The notes beneath the pieces are model-generated. The model had not been told where the DNA came from. It did no database searches and saw nothing but the letters and a program-made list of their open reading frames with translations. The position numbers were made by a program, and so were the translations under genes. Below are positions 56,717 to 64,000 of a stretch of 64,000 bases of DNA, one piece after another; the first letter of the stretch is position 1; every line of letters begins with the position of its first letter. The stretch lies in contig LNDB01000003.1 in the NCBI GenBank assembly GCA_001515265.1, positions 1 to 64,000 on the forward strand. Reading direction: 5' to 3'. This DNA is from Candidatus Dichloromethanomonas elyunquensis. GTDB taxonomy: Bacteria; Bacillota; Desulfitobacteriia; Desulfitobacteriales; Syntrophobotulaceae.

Positions 56717-57916
56717 TTATTTTACCTTTTTCAAAAAGGCTATTTCCTTCACCAATTCTCTCGCGACATCAAGCTTGCTCATCATGGGAAGATCAATCCG
56801 TCTTCCATCCAGGAAAAGAAAACTTACGATATTCGTGTCTGTCCCGAATCCTGCGCCAGGTACAGTTACATCATTTACAACCAGTATGTCAGCATTTTTT
56901 TTCCTCATCTTTTCCATGCCGTTTCCAACTGCATCATGTGTCTCTGCGGCAAATCCCACTAAAATCTGGTGTTTCTTCTTTTGCCCTAAACTCAGTAAGA
57001 TGTCGGGATTTGGTGTAAGTTCCAGGTTAAGGTTTTGACTTTTTTTCTTGATCTTTTGCCCTTGAAAAACTGCCGGACGATAATCGGCAACCGCAGCCGC
57101 TTTCACGACAATATCCTGGCCATCAAAAGCTTTCATGACCTCGTGATACATTTCCTCCGCGGTAAGCACTTTAATAGCCTGAACCCCGGCTGGAACCGGA
57201 AGATCAACAGAAGCACTCACAAGTGTTACCTCCGCTCCGGCTTCATGAAAGGCCCGGGCGACAGCATAACCCATTTTTCCGGAGCTAAAATTGCCAATAT
57301 ATCTTACAGGGTCTAGCGGTTCACGCGTTCCGCCGGCGGTTACGAGAACCTTCTGTCCTTCCATCAGCTGCTTTCCGGTAAAAAATTGAACCAATTCCTC
57401 TGCGATTTGAACCGGTTCACTCATCCGGCCATCCCCTTCAGTCCCGCAGGCCTGAAATCCATTGGCCGGCCCGATCAAAGCAACACCCCTTTCCCGGAGT
57501 ATTTTCAGATTCTTTTGGGTTGCAGGATGATGATACATGGCGTGGTTCATTGCCGGGGCAACATATATTGGCGACCTGGCAGCCAGAAGGACAGTAGACA
57601 AAAAGTCGTCCGCTATTCCCAAAGCCATCTTTGCAAGAATATTTGCGGTTGCAGGTGCTACCAAAACAACATCGGCTTGCTCTGCCAGAACAATATGTTT
57701 AATGTTCCAAGATTTTGGCTCATCAAACATCTGAGTATAGACCGGTCCGGCAGAAATACTTCGGAAAGTCAGCGGAGTGACGAATTTCGTTGCAGATTGT
57801 GTCATAACCACATTGATATCCGCCCCGAGTTTCCGAAGCCTGCTCACAATTTCAACAGATTTATAGGCTGCAATCCCTCCTGAAACTCCAAGAAGGATTC
57901 GTTTCCCTTTAAGCAT
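56717..57916 (-). CDS. coaBC: Phosphopantothenoylcysteine synthetase/decarboxylase
   Basis: This bifunctional enzyme makes 4'-phosphopantetheine for CoA. The 399-residue protein has the flavin CoaC domain first ([40 protein letters not shown]-type Cys region as [12 protein letters not shown]), then CoaB ([42 protein letters not shown]). It overlaps rpoZ by one base and precedes metK. Confidence 0.96.
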   Translation of the reverse strand: MLKGKRILLGVSGGIAAYKSVEIVSRLRKLGADINVVMTQSATKFVTPLTFRSISAGPVYTQMFDEPKSWNIKHIVLAEQADVVLVAPATANILAKMALGIADDFLSTVLLAARSPIYVAPAMNHAMYHHPATQKNLKILRERGVALIGPANGFQACGTEGDGRMSEPVQIAEELVQFFTGKQLMEGQKVLVTAGGTREPLDPVRYIGNFSSGKMGYAVARAFHEAGAEVTLVSASVDLPVPAGVQAIKVLTAEEMYHEVMKAFDGQDIVVKAAAVADYRPAVFQGQKIKKKSQNLNLELTPNPDILLSLGQKKKHQILVGFAAETHDAVGNGMEKMRKKNADILVVNDVTVPGAGFGTDTNIVSFLFLDGRRIDLPMMSKLDVARELVKEIAFLKKVK

Positions 57917-58119
57917 TATTGATTACCTTCTTTAATATAATCAAAGCTGATTGTATCTTTCGATATTTCTTCCAATGCCCTGCTTACAGGTTTAGTATCT
58001 TTAAATTCATCAGGTGTCGAAGCTGCCATTAGAGCACGGGCCCTTTTGGCTGCGGCAACAACCAAAGTATATTTGCTGTCAACTTTTGACATCAGGATAT
58101 CCAAGGACGGTTGCCTCAT
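57916..58119 (-). CDS. rpoZ: RNA polymerase omega subunit
   Basis: Omega helps assemble RNA polymerase. The 67-residue protein has the pattern QPSLDILMSKVDSKYTLVVAAAKRARAL and a KPVSRALEEI end. I place the start at ATG 58119, behind GAAGGAGG that overlaps the gmk stop. It lies between gmk and coaBC, its usual position. Confidence 0.95.
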   Translation of the reverse strand: MRQPSLDILMSKVDSKYTLVVAAAKRARALMAASTPDEFKDTKPVSRALEEISKDTISFDYIKEGNQ

Positions 58120-58121
58120 GG

Positions 58122-58724
58122 TTATTCCTCCTTCAAAGAGAAATGCATTCTTTTCACTCTGCAATCTTCTGCAATTATTATACTCTTTAATTTTTCCACT
58201 GCGACATTGATATGATCGTTTTCTACAACATAATCATAATCATAAATATTTCCCAATTCCTGGACAGCCGTTGCCAGTCTACGCTGGATAATTTCCTCCG
58301 TTTCAGTGCCCCTTCCGTGAAGTCTTTTCGATAGAGCTTTTAAGGAAGGTGGAACAATAAAAATGAACACTCCCTGAGGAAATTGTTTCTTAACCTGTAT
58401 TGCCCCCTGTATATCGATCTCCAGCAGGATGGTTTTATCCCGCTTTAAAACGCCTTCTACATGAAACCTGGGAGTCCCATAAAGGTTACCGCAAAACTCT
58501 GCCCATTCCAGGAAATCATTATTCTCGATCATTTTTAAAAATTCTTGTCTGGTGCGAAAATAATATTCTTTTCCTTCTGTTTCGCTTGGCCTGGCTTTTC
58601 TCGTTGTAACAGAAACAGAATATTCAAGTCCGTCCAATTGGGTAAAAAGCGCGCGGCATAATGTTCCTTTCCCGACCCCCGCTGGTCCCGAAACGACCAC
58701 CAGCATTCCTTGTTTGCTTACCAC
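58122..58724 (-). CDS. gmk: Guanylate kinase
   Basis: Gmk converts GMP to GDP. The 200-residue protein has the P-loop SGPAGVGKGT (about 12-21), VSVTTRKARPSETEGKEYYF and the GMP-binding EWAEFCGNLYGTP. The start is a GTG at 58724, six bases after GGAGG; a longer frame to 58763 is unsupported. It follows remA after an unusual structured gap. Confidence 0.96.
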   Translation of the reverse strand: MVSKQGMLVVVSGPAGVGKGTLCRALFTQLDGLEYSVSVTTRKARPSETEGKEYYFRTRQEFLKMIENNDFLEWAEFCGNLYGTPRFHVEGVLKRDKTILLEIDIQGAIQVKKQFPQGVFIFIVPPSLKALSKRLHGRGTETEEIIQRRLATAVQELGNIYDYDYVVENDHINVAVEKLKSIIIAEDCRVKRMHFSLKEE

Positions 58725-58740
58725 TTTCAACCTCCTGTAA

Positions 58741-58847
58741 GAGCCTAAAGCCGCAACGGTCATGGATGACCTAGTGTCGCTGGAGCCAGGATGGCGCTAA
58801 GCGACCGGTGCCATGGATGTCAATGAGCGGCCAACATAATTCTTAAT
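58741..58847. repeat. Structured intergenic repeat between remA and gmk
   Basis: Three related palindromic modules lie in 107 bases: GGTCATGGATGACC, GCCAGGATGGC inside a larger GTCGCT...AGCGAC stem, and GCCATGGATGTC. The composition is richer in G+C than the flanks. It looks like a REP-like or RNA-structured element inserted in an otherwise tight gene pair. Confidence 0.5.
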
Positions 58848-59117
58848 TTAATCAGCCGGGTCCTCATTGCTGGCTTCTTTCGCTGTAAGGCGGTGAGCTA
58901 CCGTTTCAGGCTGAACAGCAGATAGGATTACATGATGACTGTCGCACATAATAACGGCTCTGGTTCTTCTTCCGTACGTAGCATCTATCAGCATCCCTGC
59001 GTCCCGGGCTTCTTGAATAATCCTTTTGATCGGAGCCGACTCGGGACTGACAATCGCAATAATCCTGTTGGCTGAAACAATATTTCCAAACCCGATGTTG
59101 ATCAATTTAATTTCCAT
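58848..59117 (-). CDS. remA: RemA-like extracellular matrix regulator (DUF370)
   Basis: The 89-residue protein begins [20 protein letters not shown] and has the DUF370 core ([33 protein letters not shown]). RemA is a DNA-binding activator of matrix genes in Bacillus. The start is at ATG 59117 behind GGAGG; a longer frame to 59141 overlaps yicC. It sits in the normal yicC-remA-gmk-rpoZ order. Confidence 0.93.
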   Translation of the reverse strand: MEIKLINIGFGNIVSANRIIAIVSPESAPIKRIIQEARDAGMLIDATYGRRTRAVIMCDSHHVILSAVQPETVAHRLTAKEASNEDPAD

Positions 59118-59133
59118 ATTTATTTCCTCCGGT

Positions 59134-60012
59134 TTACTCAATATTTTGAATCTGTTCTCTGATCTTTTCTAATTCGCTCTTACCTTCAATTACAATACGG
59201 GATATTGCCAAATCGTTTGCCTTCGAGCCGATGGTGTTAATTTCTCTATTCATCTCTTGGACAAGAAAATCTAACTTCCGTCCGATTGATTCCGCCGAAT
59301 GAAGCGTTTTTTCAAATTCGTCCAGGTGGCTGTTCATCCTTACCAGTTCTTCCGTAATAGAAGCCCTGTCTGCTAATAGGGCCACCTCCACGGCCAAACG
59401 CGATTCATCTAATGGCGTATCTGCCAGTAAGACACCGATTCTTTCCCTGAGCTTTTCCTGGTATCCAGCAACAACCTCAGGGGCTCTTTCGACGACCTTT
59501 CCGGTCAGATCCCGCAGATAGCCAACCCGGGTTAATAAATCTCTTAAAAGCCTTTCCCCTTCACTCTTTCGCATTTGAATCAGCTGCTGAAGGGCGGCAA
59601 GCACACCCGCCTCTAAAATAGGCCATAAAACCTCGGTATCTGTCTCTTCCTCCTCAACAGAAAGAATTTCCGGAAGAGAAACCAACCGGTAAATATCTGT
59701 AATATAGGTGGAATTAAGCAATTGGGCCAGTTCCTTCAAGGAATTATCATACGACAGGGTTAATTCTTTGTCAACCTTAACCAATCTCTTTTTTTCTTCT
59801 GTTTCCTTGGTATTGATATAGACTTCAATCCGTCCCCGGTTGACTCTTTCTTGAATGAGCTTTCTTATATTTTCCTCCAAGGCATTTAAATATTTTGGCA
59901 GCTTTACTGCAATTTCCAGAAACCGATGGTTTACAGATTTCATCTCTACAGAAAAACTATAGCCGTACCCTCTTGTTTCTCCCCGGCCAAATCCCGTCAT
60001 ACTATTTGCCAA
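59134..60012 (-). CDS. yicC: YicC family endoribonuclease-like protein
   Basis: The 292-residue protein has MTGFGRGE at the start, [14 protein letters not shown], and the C-terminal [25 protein letters not shown] signature. YicC is a conserved ribonuclease-like protein acting on sRNA in E. coli. The start is a TTG at 60012 or the ATG at 60000. It overlaps none of its neighbours and begins the housekeeping run. Confidence 0.93.
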   Translation of the reverse strand: MANSMTGFGRGETRGYGYSFSVEMKSVNHRFLEIAVKLPKYLNALEENIRKLIQERVNRGRIEVYINTKETEEKKRLVKVDKELTLSYDNSLKELAQLLNSTYITDIYRLVSLPEILSVEEEETDTEVLWPILEAGVLAALQQLIQMRKSEGERLLRDLLTRVGYLRDLTGKVVERAPEVVAGYQEKLRERIGVLLADTPLDESRLAVEVALLADRASITEELVRMNSHLDEFEKTLHSAESIGRKLDFLVQEMNREINTIGSKANDLAISRIVIEGKSELEKIREQIQNIE

Positions 60013-60110
60013 CTTGATCTACCCCTTTTATTTCCAAGTGTACAATTAAATTGTACTATGTCTTATTTTTTTTGCAATTTGAACTTGAAAAATAGACACA
60101 TTTAACAACG

Positions 60111-60143
60111 AACTCCGCACCTATGGGCGGAGTTGAACCGTTT
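60111..60143 (+). terminator. Hairpin between dapL and yicC
   Basis: AACTCCGC (60111-60118) and GCGGAGTT (60127-60134) pair perfectly, with GAACCGTTTTTTTTT after on the plus strand. It lies between dapL and yicC, both on the minus strand, where the T-run faces the wrong way; it may still terminate dapL weakly or act on antisense transcripts. Confidence 0.6.
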
Positions 60144-60147
60144 TTTT

Positions 60148-61377
60148 TTAAAAAATCATTTTTGTTTTCATTCTTTCAATGGCCTGTTCCGTGTTTTCCC
60201 GGGTGTTGAAGGCAGTCAGCCTGAAATAGCCTTCACCGCTTGCCCCGAATCCAGCTCCGGGAGTTCCGATTACATGAGCTTCCTTCATGAGTTTATCAAA
60301 AAAATCCCAGGATGGCAAAGGAGTCTTAAACCAAATATAAGGGGCATTTACGCCTCCAAATACCTTATATCCGGCACTTTCGAGGCCGGCCCTGATAATT
60401 GCCGCATTTTCCATGTAATAATGAATTGTTTCTTGAATCTGCTTTTTCCCTTCCTCGGAAAATACTGCCGCTGCAGCAGCCTGGACAGGGTATGAGGCTC
60501 CGTTGAATTTCGTTGTCTGTCTGCGCAGCCACATTTTATTCAGGCTGTGAGCATTCCCTTGGGAATCAAAGACCTTAACATCTTTGGGAACAACGGTATA
60601 TGCACATCTGGTCCCGGTAAATCCGGCAGTTTTAGAAAAACTCCGAAATTCTACAGCAACTTCACGGGCACCTTCTATTTCAAAAATACTGTGCGGAACA
60701 CCCTCTTCGCGAATAAAAGCTTCATAGGCGGCATCATAGAGGATAATGGCCTTGTTATCCCTGGCATATGCCACCCATTTTTTCAGTTCTTCCTTGGATA
60801 AGGTCATTCCGGTAGGATTATTGGGATAACACAAATAGATCATGTCCGCTTTTGTCTGCGGCAGCGAAGGCTTCATCCCGTTTTCTTCAGTACAGGAAAG
60901 ATAAACGATGTTCTCAAATTGGCCCTTGGCGTTCACAGAACCTGTACGCCCGGCCATCACGTTGCTGTCCACGTATACGGGGTAAACCGGATCCGTTACC
61001 GCCAGGATATTGTTCAACCCAAAAAGTTCCTGGAAATTTGCAGTATCCGATTTCGCTCCGTCACTGACAAATACCTCATCAATATCAACAGGAATGCCCC
61101 GTGGTGTAAAGTCATTTTCAATGATCTTCCGAGCAAGAAATTCATATCCTTGTTCCGGCCCGTAACCCCTGAATGTTGCGGCTTGACTCATCTCGTCCAC
61201 TGCCTGATGCATTGCTTTGATCACAGCCGGCACCAGAGGACGGGTGACATCCCCGATTCCCATCCGGATGATATCTGCATCCGGATTCTCTTTTTTAAAT
61301 TCGGAAATTCTCCGCGCAATCTCAGAGAAAAGGTAACTGCCCGGTAACTTAAGGTAATTCTCATTCATCAAAGCCAT
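60148..61377 (-). CDS. dapL: LL-diaminopimelate aminotransferase
   Basis: DapL makes LL-diaminopimelate from tetrahydrodipicolinate in one step, a route found in Clostridia, plants and some others. The 409-residue PLP protein has [41 protein letters not shown] and [15 protein letters not shown] (cofactor Lys). It follows dapF by 46 bases. The start follows CAGGAGG. Confidence 0.96.
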   Translation of the reverse strand: MALMNENYLKLPGSYLFSEIARRISEFKKENPDADIIRMGIGDVTRPLVPAVIKAMHQAVDEMSQAATFRGYGPEQGYEFLARKIIENDFTPRGIPVDIDEVFVSDGAKSDTANFQELFGLNNILAVTDPVYPVYVDSNVMAGRTGSVNAKGQFENIVYLSCTEENGMKPSLPQTKADMIYLCYPNNPTGMTLSKEELKKWVAYARDNKAIILYDAAYEAFIREEGVPHSIFEIEGAREVAVEFRSFSKTAGFTGTRCAYTVVPKDVKVFDSQGNAHSLNKMWLRRQTTKFNGASYPVQAAAAAVFSEEGKKQIQETIHYYMENAAIIRAGLESAGYKVFGGVNAPYIWFKTPLPSWDFFDKLMKEAHVIGTPGAGFGASGEGYFRLTAFNTRENTEQAIERMKTKMIF

Positions 61378-61423
61378 GATAATCTAAATCCTCCTGAAAG
61401 TAATCTTTCTGCATCATTAAAAT

Positions 61424-62266
61424 CTACTGCGGTTCCTCCATCAGCGAGCCACGGAAAACATAGGCTGCCGGTCCTGTCATATACACGTGGTTATCTTCAG
61501 CCCATTCTATAATTAAATCTCCCCCTGGAAGATGAGCATTCACTTTTCTCTCCGAAAAGCGGCTTAATGCTGCGGCAACAACGGATGCGCAAGCCCCTGT
61601 CCCGCAGGCTAACGTTGGTCCGGCTCCCCGTTCCCATACTTTTATGGTAATCTCTCCGGGATGGTCAATTCGGACAAATTCAACATTGGTCTTATTGGGA
61701 AATAACGGGTGCTTTTCAATCTCCGGCCCAAGTATTGTGAAATCAAGAGAATCAAAGTCCTTCACGAATATGACACAATGAGGGTTTCCCATAGACACGG
61801 CCGTAAAAATCAATTTTTGCGTACAAACTTTTATTTCCTCTTGAACAGCAAGGCCGCTGCCAGCCAAAACAGGTATTTTTTCAGGCACAAGACAGGGTTC
61901 TCCCATATTGACTGTTACACCTTGTACATAGCCATTATGGACATTAAGTTGAATCTTTAAAATCCCGGCAAGGGTCTCCGCTGTAAAATTTTCTTTTTTA
62001 ACATGCCCCGCATCATACAGGAATCTGGCAAAGCAGCGTATCCCATTACCGCACATCTCCGGTTCAGACCCGTCCGGATTAAAGATACGCATTCTGGCAT
62101 CCGCTTTTTCGGAGGGAAGTATCGCAATCAATCCGTCTCCCCCGACTCCAAACTGCCTGTGGCATAGACTGCGGGCCATCTTGGCGTAATCCGCCTGAGG
62201 TGAAAAAACAAAATGATCCAGGCAGATAAAATCATTTCCCAGACCATGCATTTTTATAAAATCCAT
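61424..62266 (-). CDS. dapF: Diaminopimelate epimerase
   Basis: DapF converts LL- to meso-diaminopimelate for lysine and peptidoglycan. The 280-residue protein has MHGLGNDF, PEMCGNGIRCFARF with the first catalytic Cys, and ACGTGACASVVAA with the second. The start follows GGAGGGGG. It precedes dapL, giving the complete final steps. Confidence 0.97.
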   Translation of the reverse strand: MDFIKMHGLGNDFICLDHFVFSPQADYAKMARSLCHRQFGVGGDGLIAILPSEKADARMRIFNPDGSEPEMCGNGIRCFARFLYDAGHVKKENFTAETLAGILKIQLNVHNGYVQGVTVNMGEPCLVPEKIPVLAGSGLAVQEEIKVCTQKLIFTAVSMGNPHCVIFVKDFDSLDFTILGPEIEKHPLFPNKTNVEFVRIDHPGEITIKVWERGAGPTLACGTGACASVVAAALSRFSERKVNAHLPGGDLIIEWAEDNHVYMTGPAAYVFRGSLMEEPQ

Positions 62267-62378
62267 TTGTATTTCCCCCTCCTTGCACCCTTATCTTTAA
62301 AGGATACTATGCGAAAGGAAAAGGGTCAACATTTTATCTTGAAGTATACCTGATGCAGCCGGTGTCTTGAACAGGCAC

Positions 62379-64000
62379 CTAGGCGAGACGCGCTTTTCGC
62401 CGGAGAGTATTGCGAAATAGTCTGGTAAAGCCAATGATGACACTCGGTCCTCCTGAAACTGTCAGAATAAGGACCCACTGCCAGGTATGAAGAGGAGCTG
62501 TTTTAAAAATATTCTGCAAGAAAGGCAAATAGATAACGCTCAGCTGCATAGCAGTAGAAAGCATTACGGCAAGCACCAGGAATAGGTTAGAAAAGATACC
62601 GACTTCAAAAATCCCCCTCCGCTCCGATTTACAATCGAAGACATGAAAGAGCTGAGAGAATACAAGGGTGCTGAAAGCCATGGTCCTAGCCGTCAGGAGG
62701 CCTGCCCCATACCATAATCCCACTACGAAAACCAGCAAAGTTCCAATCCCGATCATGGTTCCCCTGATCATGATCCTGCGGCCTAAACCTCGGGCAAAAA
62801 CGCTTTCGGCCGGGCTGCGCGGACTCCGTTTCATAATATCAGGTTCTGTCCCGTCTACTCCTAAAGCCATTGCCGGTAATCCGTCAGTCACAAGATTCAC
62901 CCAGAGGATTTGAATAGGGAGTAAAGGGAGCGGTAATCCCACCAAAGTTCCTAAGAACATGGTTAATACCTCACCTAAATTGCAGGAAAGAAGATACCGG
63001 ATGAATTTACGGATATTGTCATAAATTCCTCTTCCTTCTTCCACTGCCGCAACAATGGTTGCAAAATTATCATCAACGATAATCATGGAAGATGCTTCTT
63101 TCGTGACATCTGTTCCGGTTTGGCCCATGGCCACGCCAATATCTGCCTCTTTGACTGCCGGGGCATCATTGACTCCGTCTCCGGTCATCGCTACGATTTG
63201 TCCGTTTTTCTTAAAGGCTCTTACAATCCGAAGCTTATCCCGGGGGGCAACCCTGGCAAATACCGATATATTCATCACGTGTTTATTCAGGTCTTCATCT
63301 GTCATGCGGTCTAACTCTGTTCCTGTAATGATCATTTGATTAGGCCCCCGAAGGATACCCAATTCACGTGCTACTGCTTGGGCAGTAAGCTTGTGGTCTC
63401 CGGTAATCATCACCGGCCTGATTCCTGCTGCCTGACAGACTTTAATCGCTTGTATGGCGCTCACCCTGGGAGGGTCAATCATCCCCATTAGACCGGCAAA
63501 TACGAGGTTCTTCTCTACTTCACCGGAGGCATCGCCCCGCTCGACCTCCTTGACAGCTAAAGCCAAGACCCTTAGGGCCTGAGAAGCCATTTCGTCATTC
63601 ATAAAAAGAATCTGTTTTCTGCGTTCCGGTGTTAAATCCACCATTCCCTTTTTGGTAAGTTCTTTGGCACATAACCCGAGGATCACATCGGGAGCCCCTT
63701 TGACATAGGCTTTGAAACCTTCTTTTCCTTTATAGATAACACTCATTCTCTTTCGTTCAGATTCAAAAGGAATTTCCGCAACCCTCTGTTCTTTCCTTTC
63801 CAGACTTTCCCGCCATACCCCAGCTTTGGCCGCTGCTACAAGCAGTGCTCCTTCCGTAGGGTCTCCGTCAATTCCCCAAATACTATCCTTCTTATTTGCC
63901 CGGAAAAGGCCGGACACCCTTAACCCTTTCTTGGTAAGAACCGCATTATTGCAGAGTGCCGCACATTTTAACAATTCTTTAAGCGGTCCTTTATCTGAAG
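62379..64000 (-). CDS. P-type cation (calcium-type) ATPase, 3' part
   Basis: The frame is open to the right edge, so only the last 539 residues are in the window; the catalytic DKTGT and N-terminal domains lie outside. Present are part of the nucleotide domain (DGDPTEGALLVAA, KGAPDVILG), MITGDHKLTA, the hinge AMTGDGVNDAPAV, and about six C-terminal membrane segments with NLVTDGLPAMALG, typical of P2A (SERCA/PMCA-like) pumps. Metal specificity, Ca2+ or Mn2+, cannot be decided from this part. It is 112 bases upstream of dapF in the same direction. Confidence 0.9.
   Translation of the reverse strand, partial: SDKGPLKELLKCAALCNNAVLTKKGLRVSGLFRANKKDSIWGIDGDPTEGALLVAAAKAGVWRESLERKEQRVAEIPFESERKRMSVIYKGKEGFKAYVKGAPDVILGLCAKELTKKGMVDLTPERRKQILFMNDEMASQALRVLALAVKEVERGDASGEVEKNLVFAGLMGMIDPPRVSAIQAIKVCQAAGIRPVMITGDHKLTAQAVARELGILRGPNQMIITGTELDRMTDEDLNKHVMNISVFARVAPRDKLRIVRAFKKNGQIVAMTGDGVNDAPAVKEADIGVAMGQTGTDVTKEASSMIIVDDNFATIVAAVEEGRGIYDNIRKFIRYLLSCNLGEVLTMFLGTLVGLPLPLLPIQILWVNLVTDGLPAMALGVDGTEPDIMKRSPRSPAESVFARGLGRRIMIRGTMIGIGTLLVFVVGLWYGAGLLTARTMAFSTLVFSQLFHVFDCKSERRGIFEVGIFSNLFLVLAVMLSTAMQLSVIYLPFLQNIFKTAPLHTWQWVLILTVSGGPSVIIGFTRLFRNTLRRKARLA

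Overview
The window looks like chromosomal DNA of a strictly anaerobic, low-to-moderate G+C member of the Clostridia, most likely a Peptococcaceae/Desulfitobacteriaceae relative (Dehalobacter, Desulfitobacterium or Desulfosporosinus type). The basis is the gene neighbourhoods: yicC-remA-gmk-rpoZ-coaBC, pcrA-ligA with gatCAB close by, hisZ with a short hisG, dapL-dapF, an NAD-type isocitrate dehydrogenase beside a NifV-like synthase, a phenylacetate-CoA ligase/ACT pair, and a CotJC-like ferritin-fold protein. This is inference from gene content; no rRNA or tRNA gene is present. Almost every gene is on the minus strand.

Region 1 (1-3800): a partial unknown gene at the left edge, then a complete IS21-family element (istA, istB, multi-repeat ends) that has cut the 3' end off a small gene of conjugative-element type. 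Region 2 (4085-13260): a thiol- and metal-rich accessory island. It holds a MarR-regulated permease unit with a Cys-rich small protein, an MFS exporter, acr3-arsC, a DUF2703 protein, a SigZ-like sigma factor, and an ArsR-controlled unit of permease, ferredoxin, membrane thioredoxin, CcdA-like protein and a TM0996-type thioredoxin. Region 3 (13356-18776): a second arsC behind a decayed acr3 fragment, a TauE/SafE exporter, modABC, and a divergent HTH/periplasmic-binding-protein fusion regulator. Region 4 (18861-20106) holds a recombinase-tail-like small gene and a candidate PD-(D/E)XK protein. The small genes at 3.8 kb and 19.0 kb share the same unusual leader, so they may be parts of one integrated element flanking the island.

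Region 5 (20287-34220): rlmD, a CPBP protease, the icd-nifV pair, gatCAB, two plus-strand orphans (a P-loop protein and a 47-residue membrane peptide), ligA, pcrA and a MazG-like gene. Region 6 (34312-43521): a complete histidine operon, yerC-hisZ-pfk-hisGDCBHAF-hisIE, with a phosphofructokinase embedded in it. Region 7 (43707-53990): DAHP synthase under a T-box leader (candidate Phe specifier), YitT, a ParE-type toxin-antitoxin pair, an ArsC/Spx-like protein, the NfeD-FloA unit, a DsrE-like protein with a class V aminotransferase, a CotJC-like protein, an orphan sensor kinase and an ACT protein. Region 8 (54074-64000): paaK, then the housekeeping unit yicC-remA-gmk-rpoZ-coaBC-metK, dapL, dapF and the 3' part of a P-type cation ATPase cut by the window edge.

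Functionally, the left third is metal/oxyanion defence and transport (arsenic, possibly organoarsenicals, molybdate, sulfur oxyanions) with signs of horizontal transfer. The right two thirds are core metabolism and information processing, with local regulation readable as promoters, operators, terminators and a T-box.
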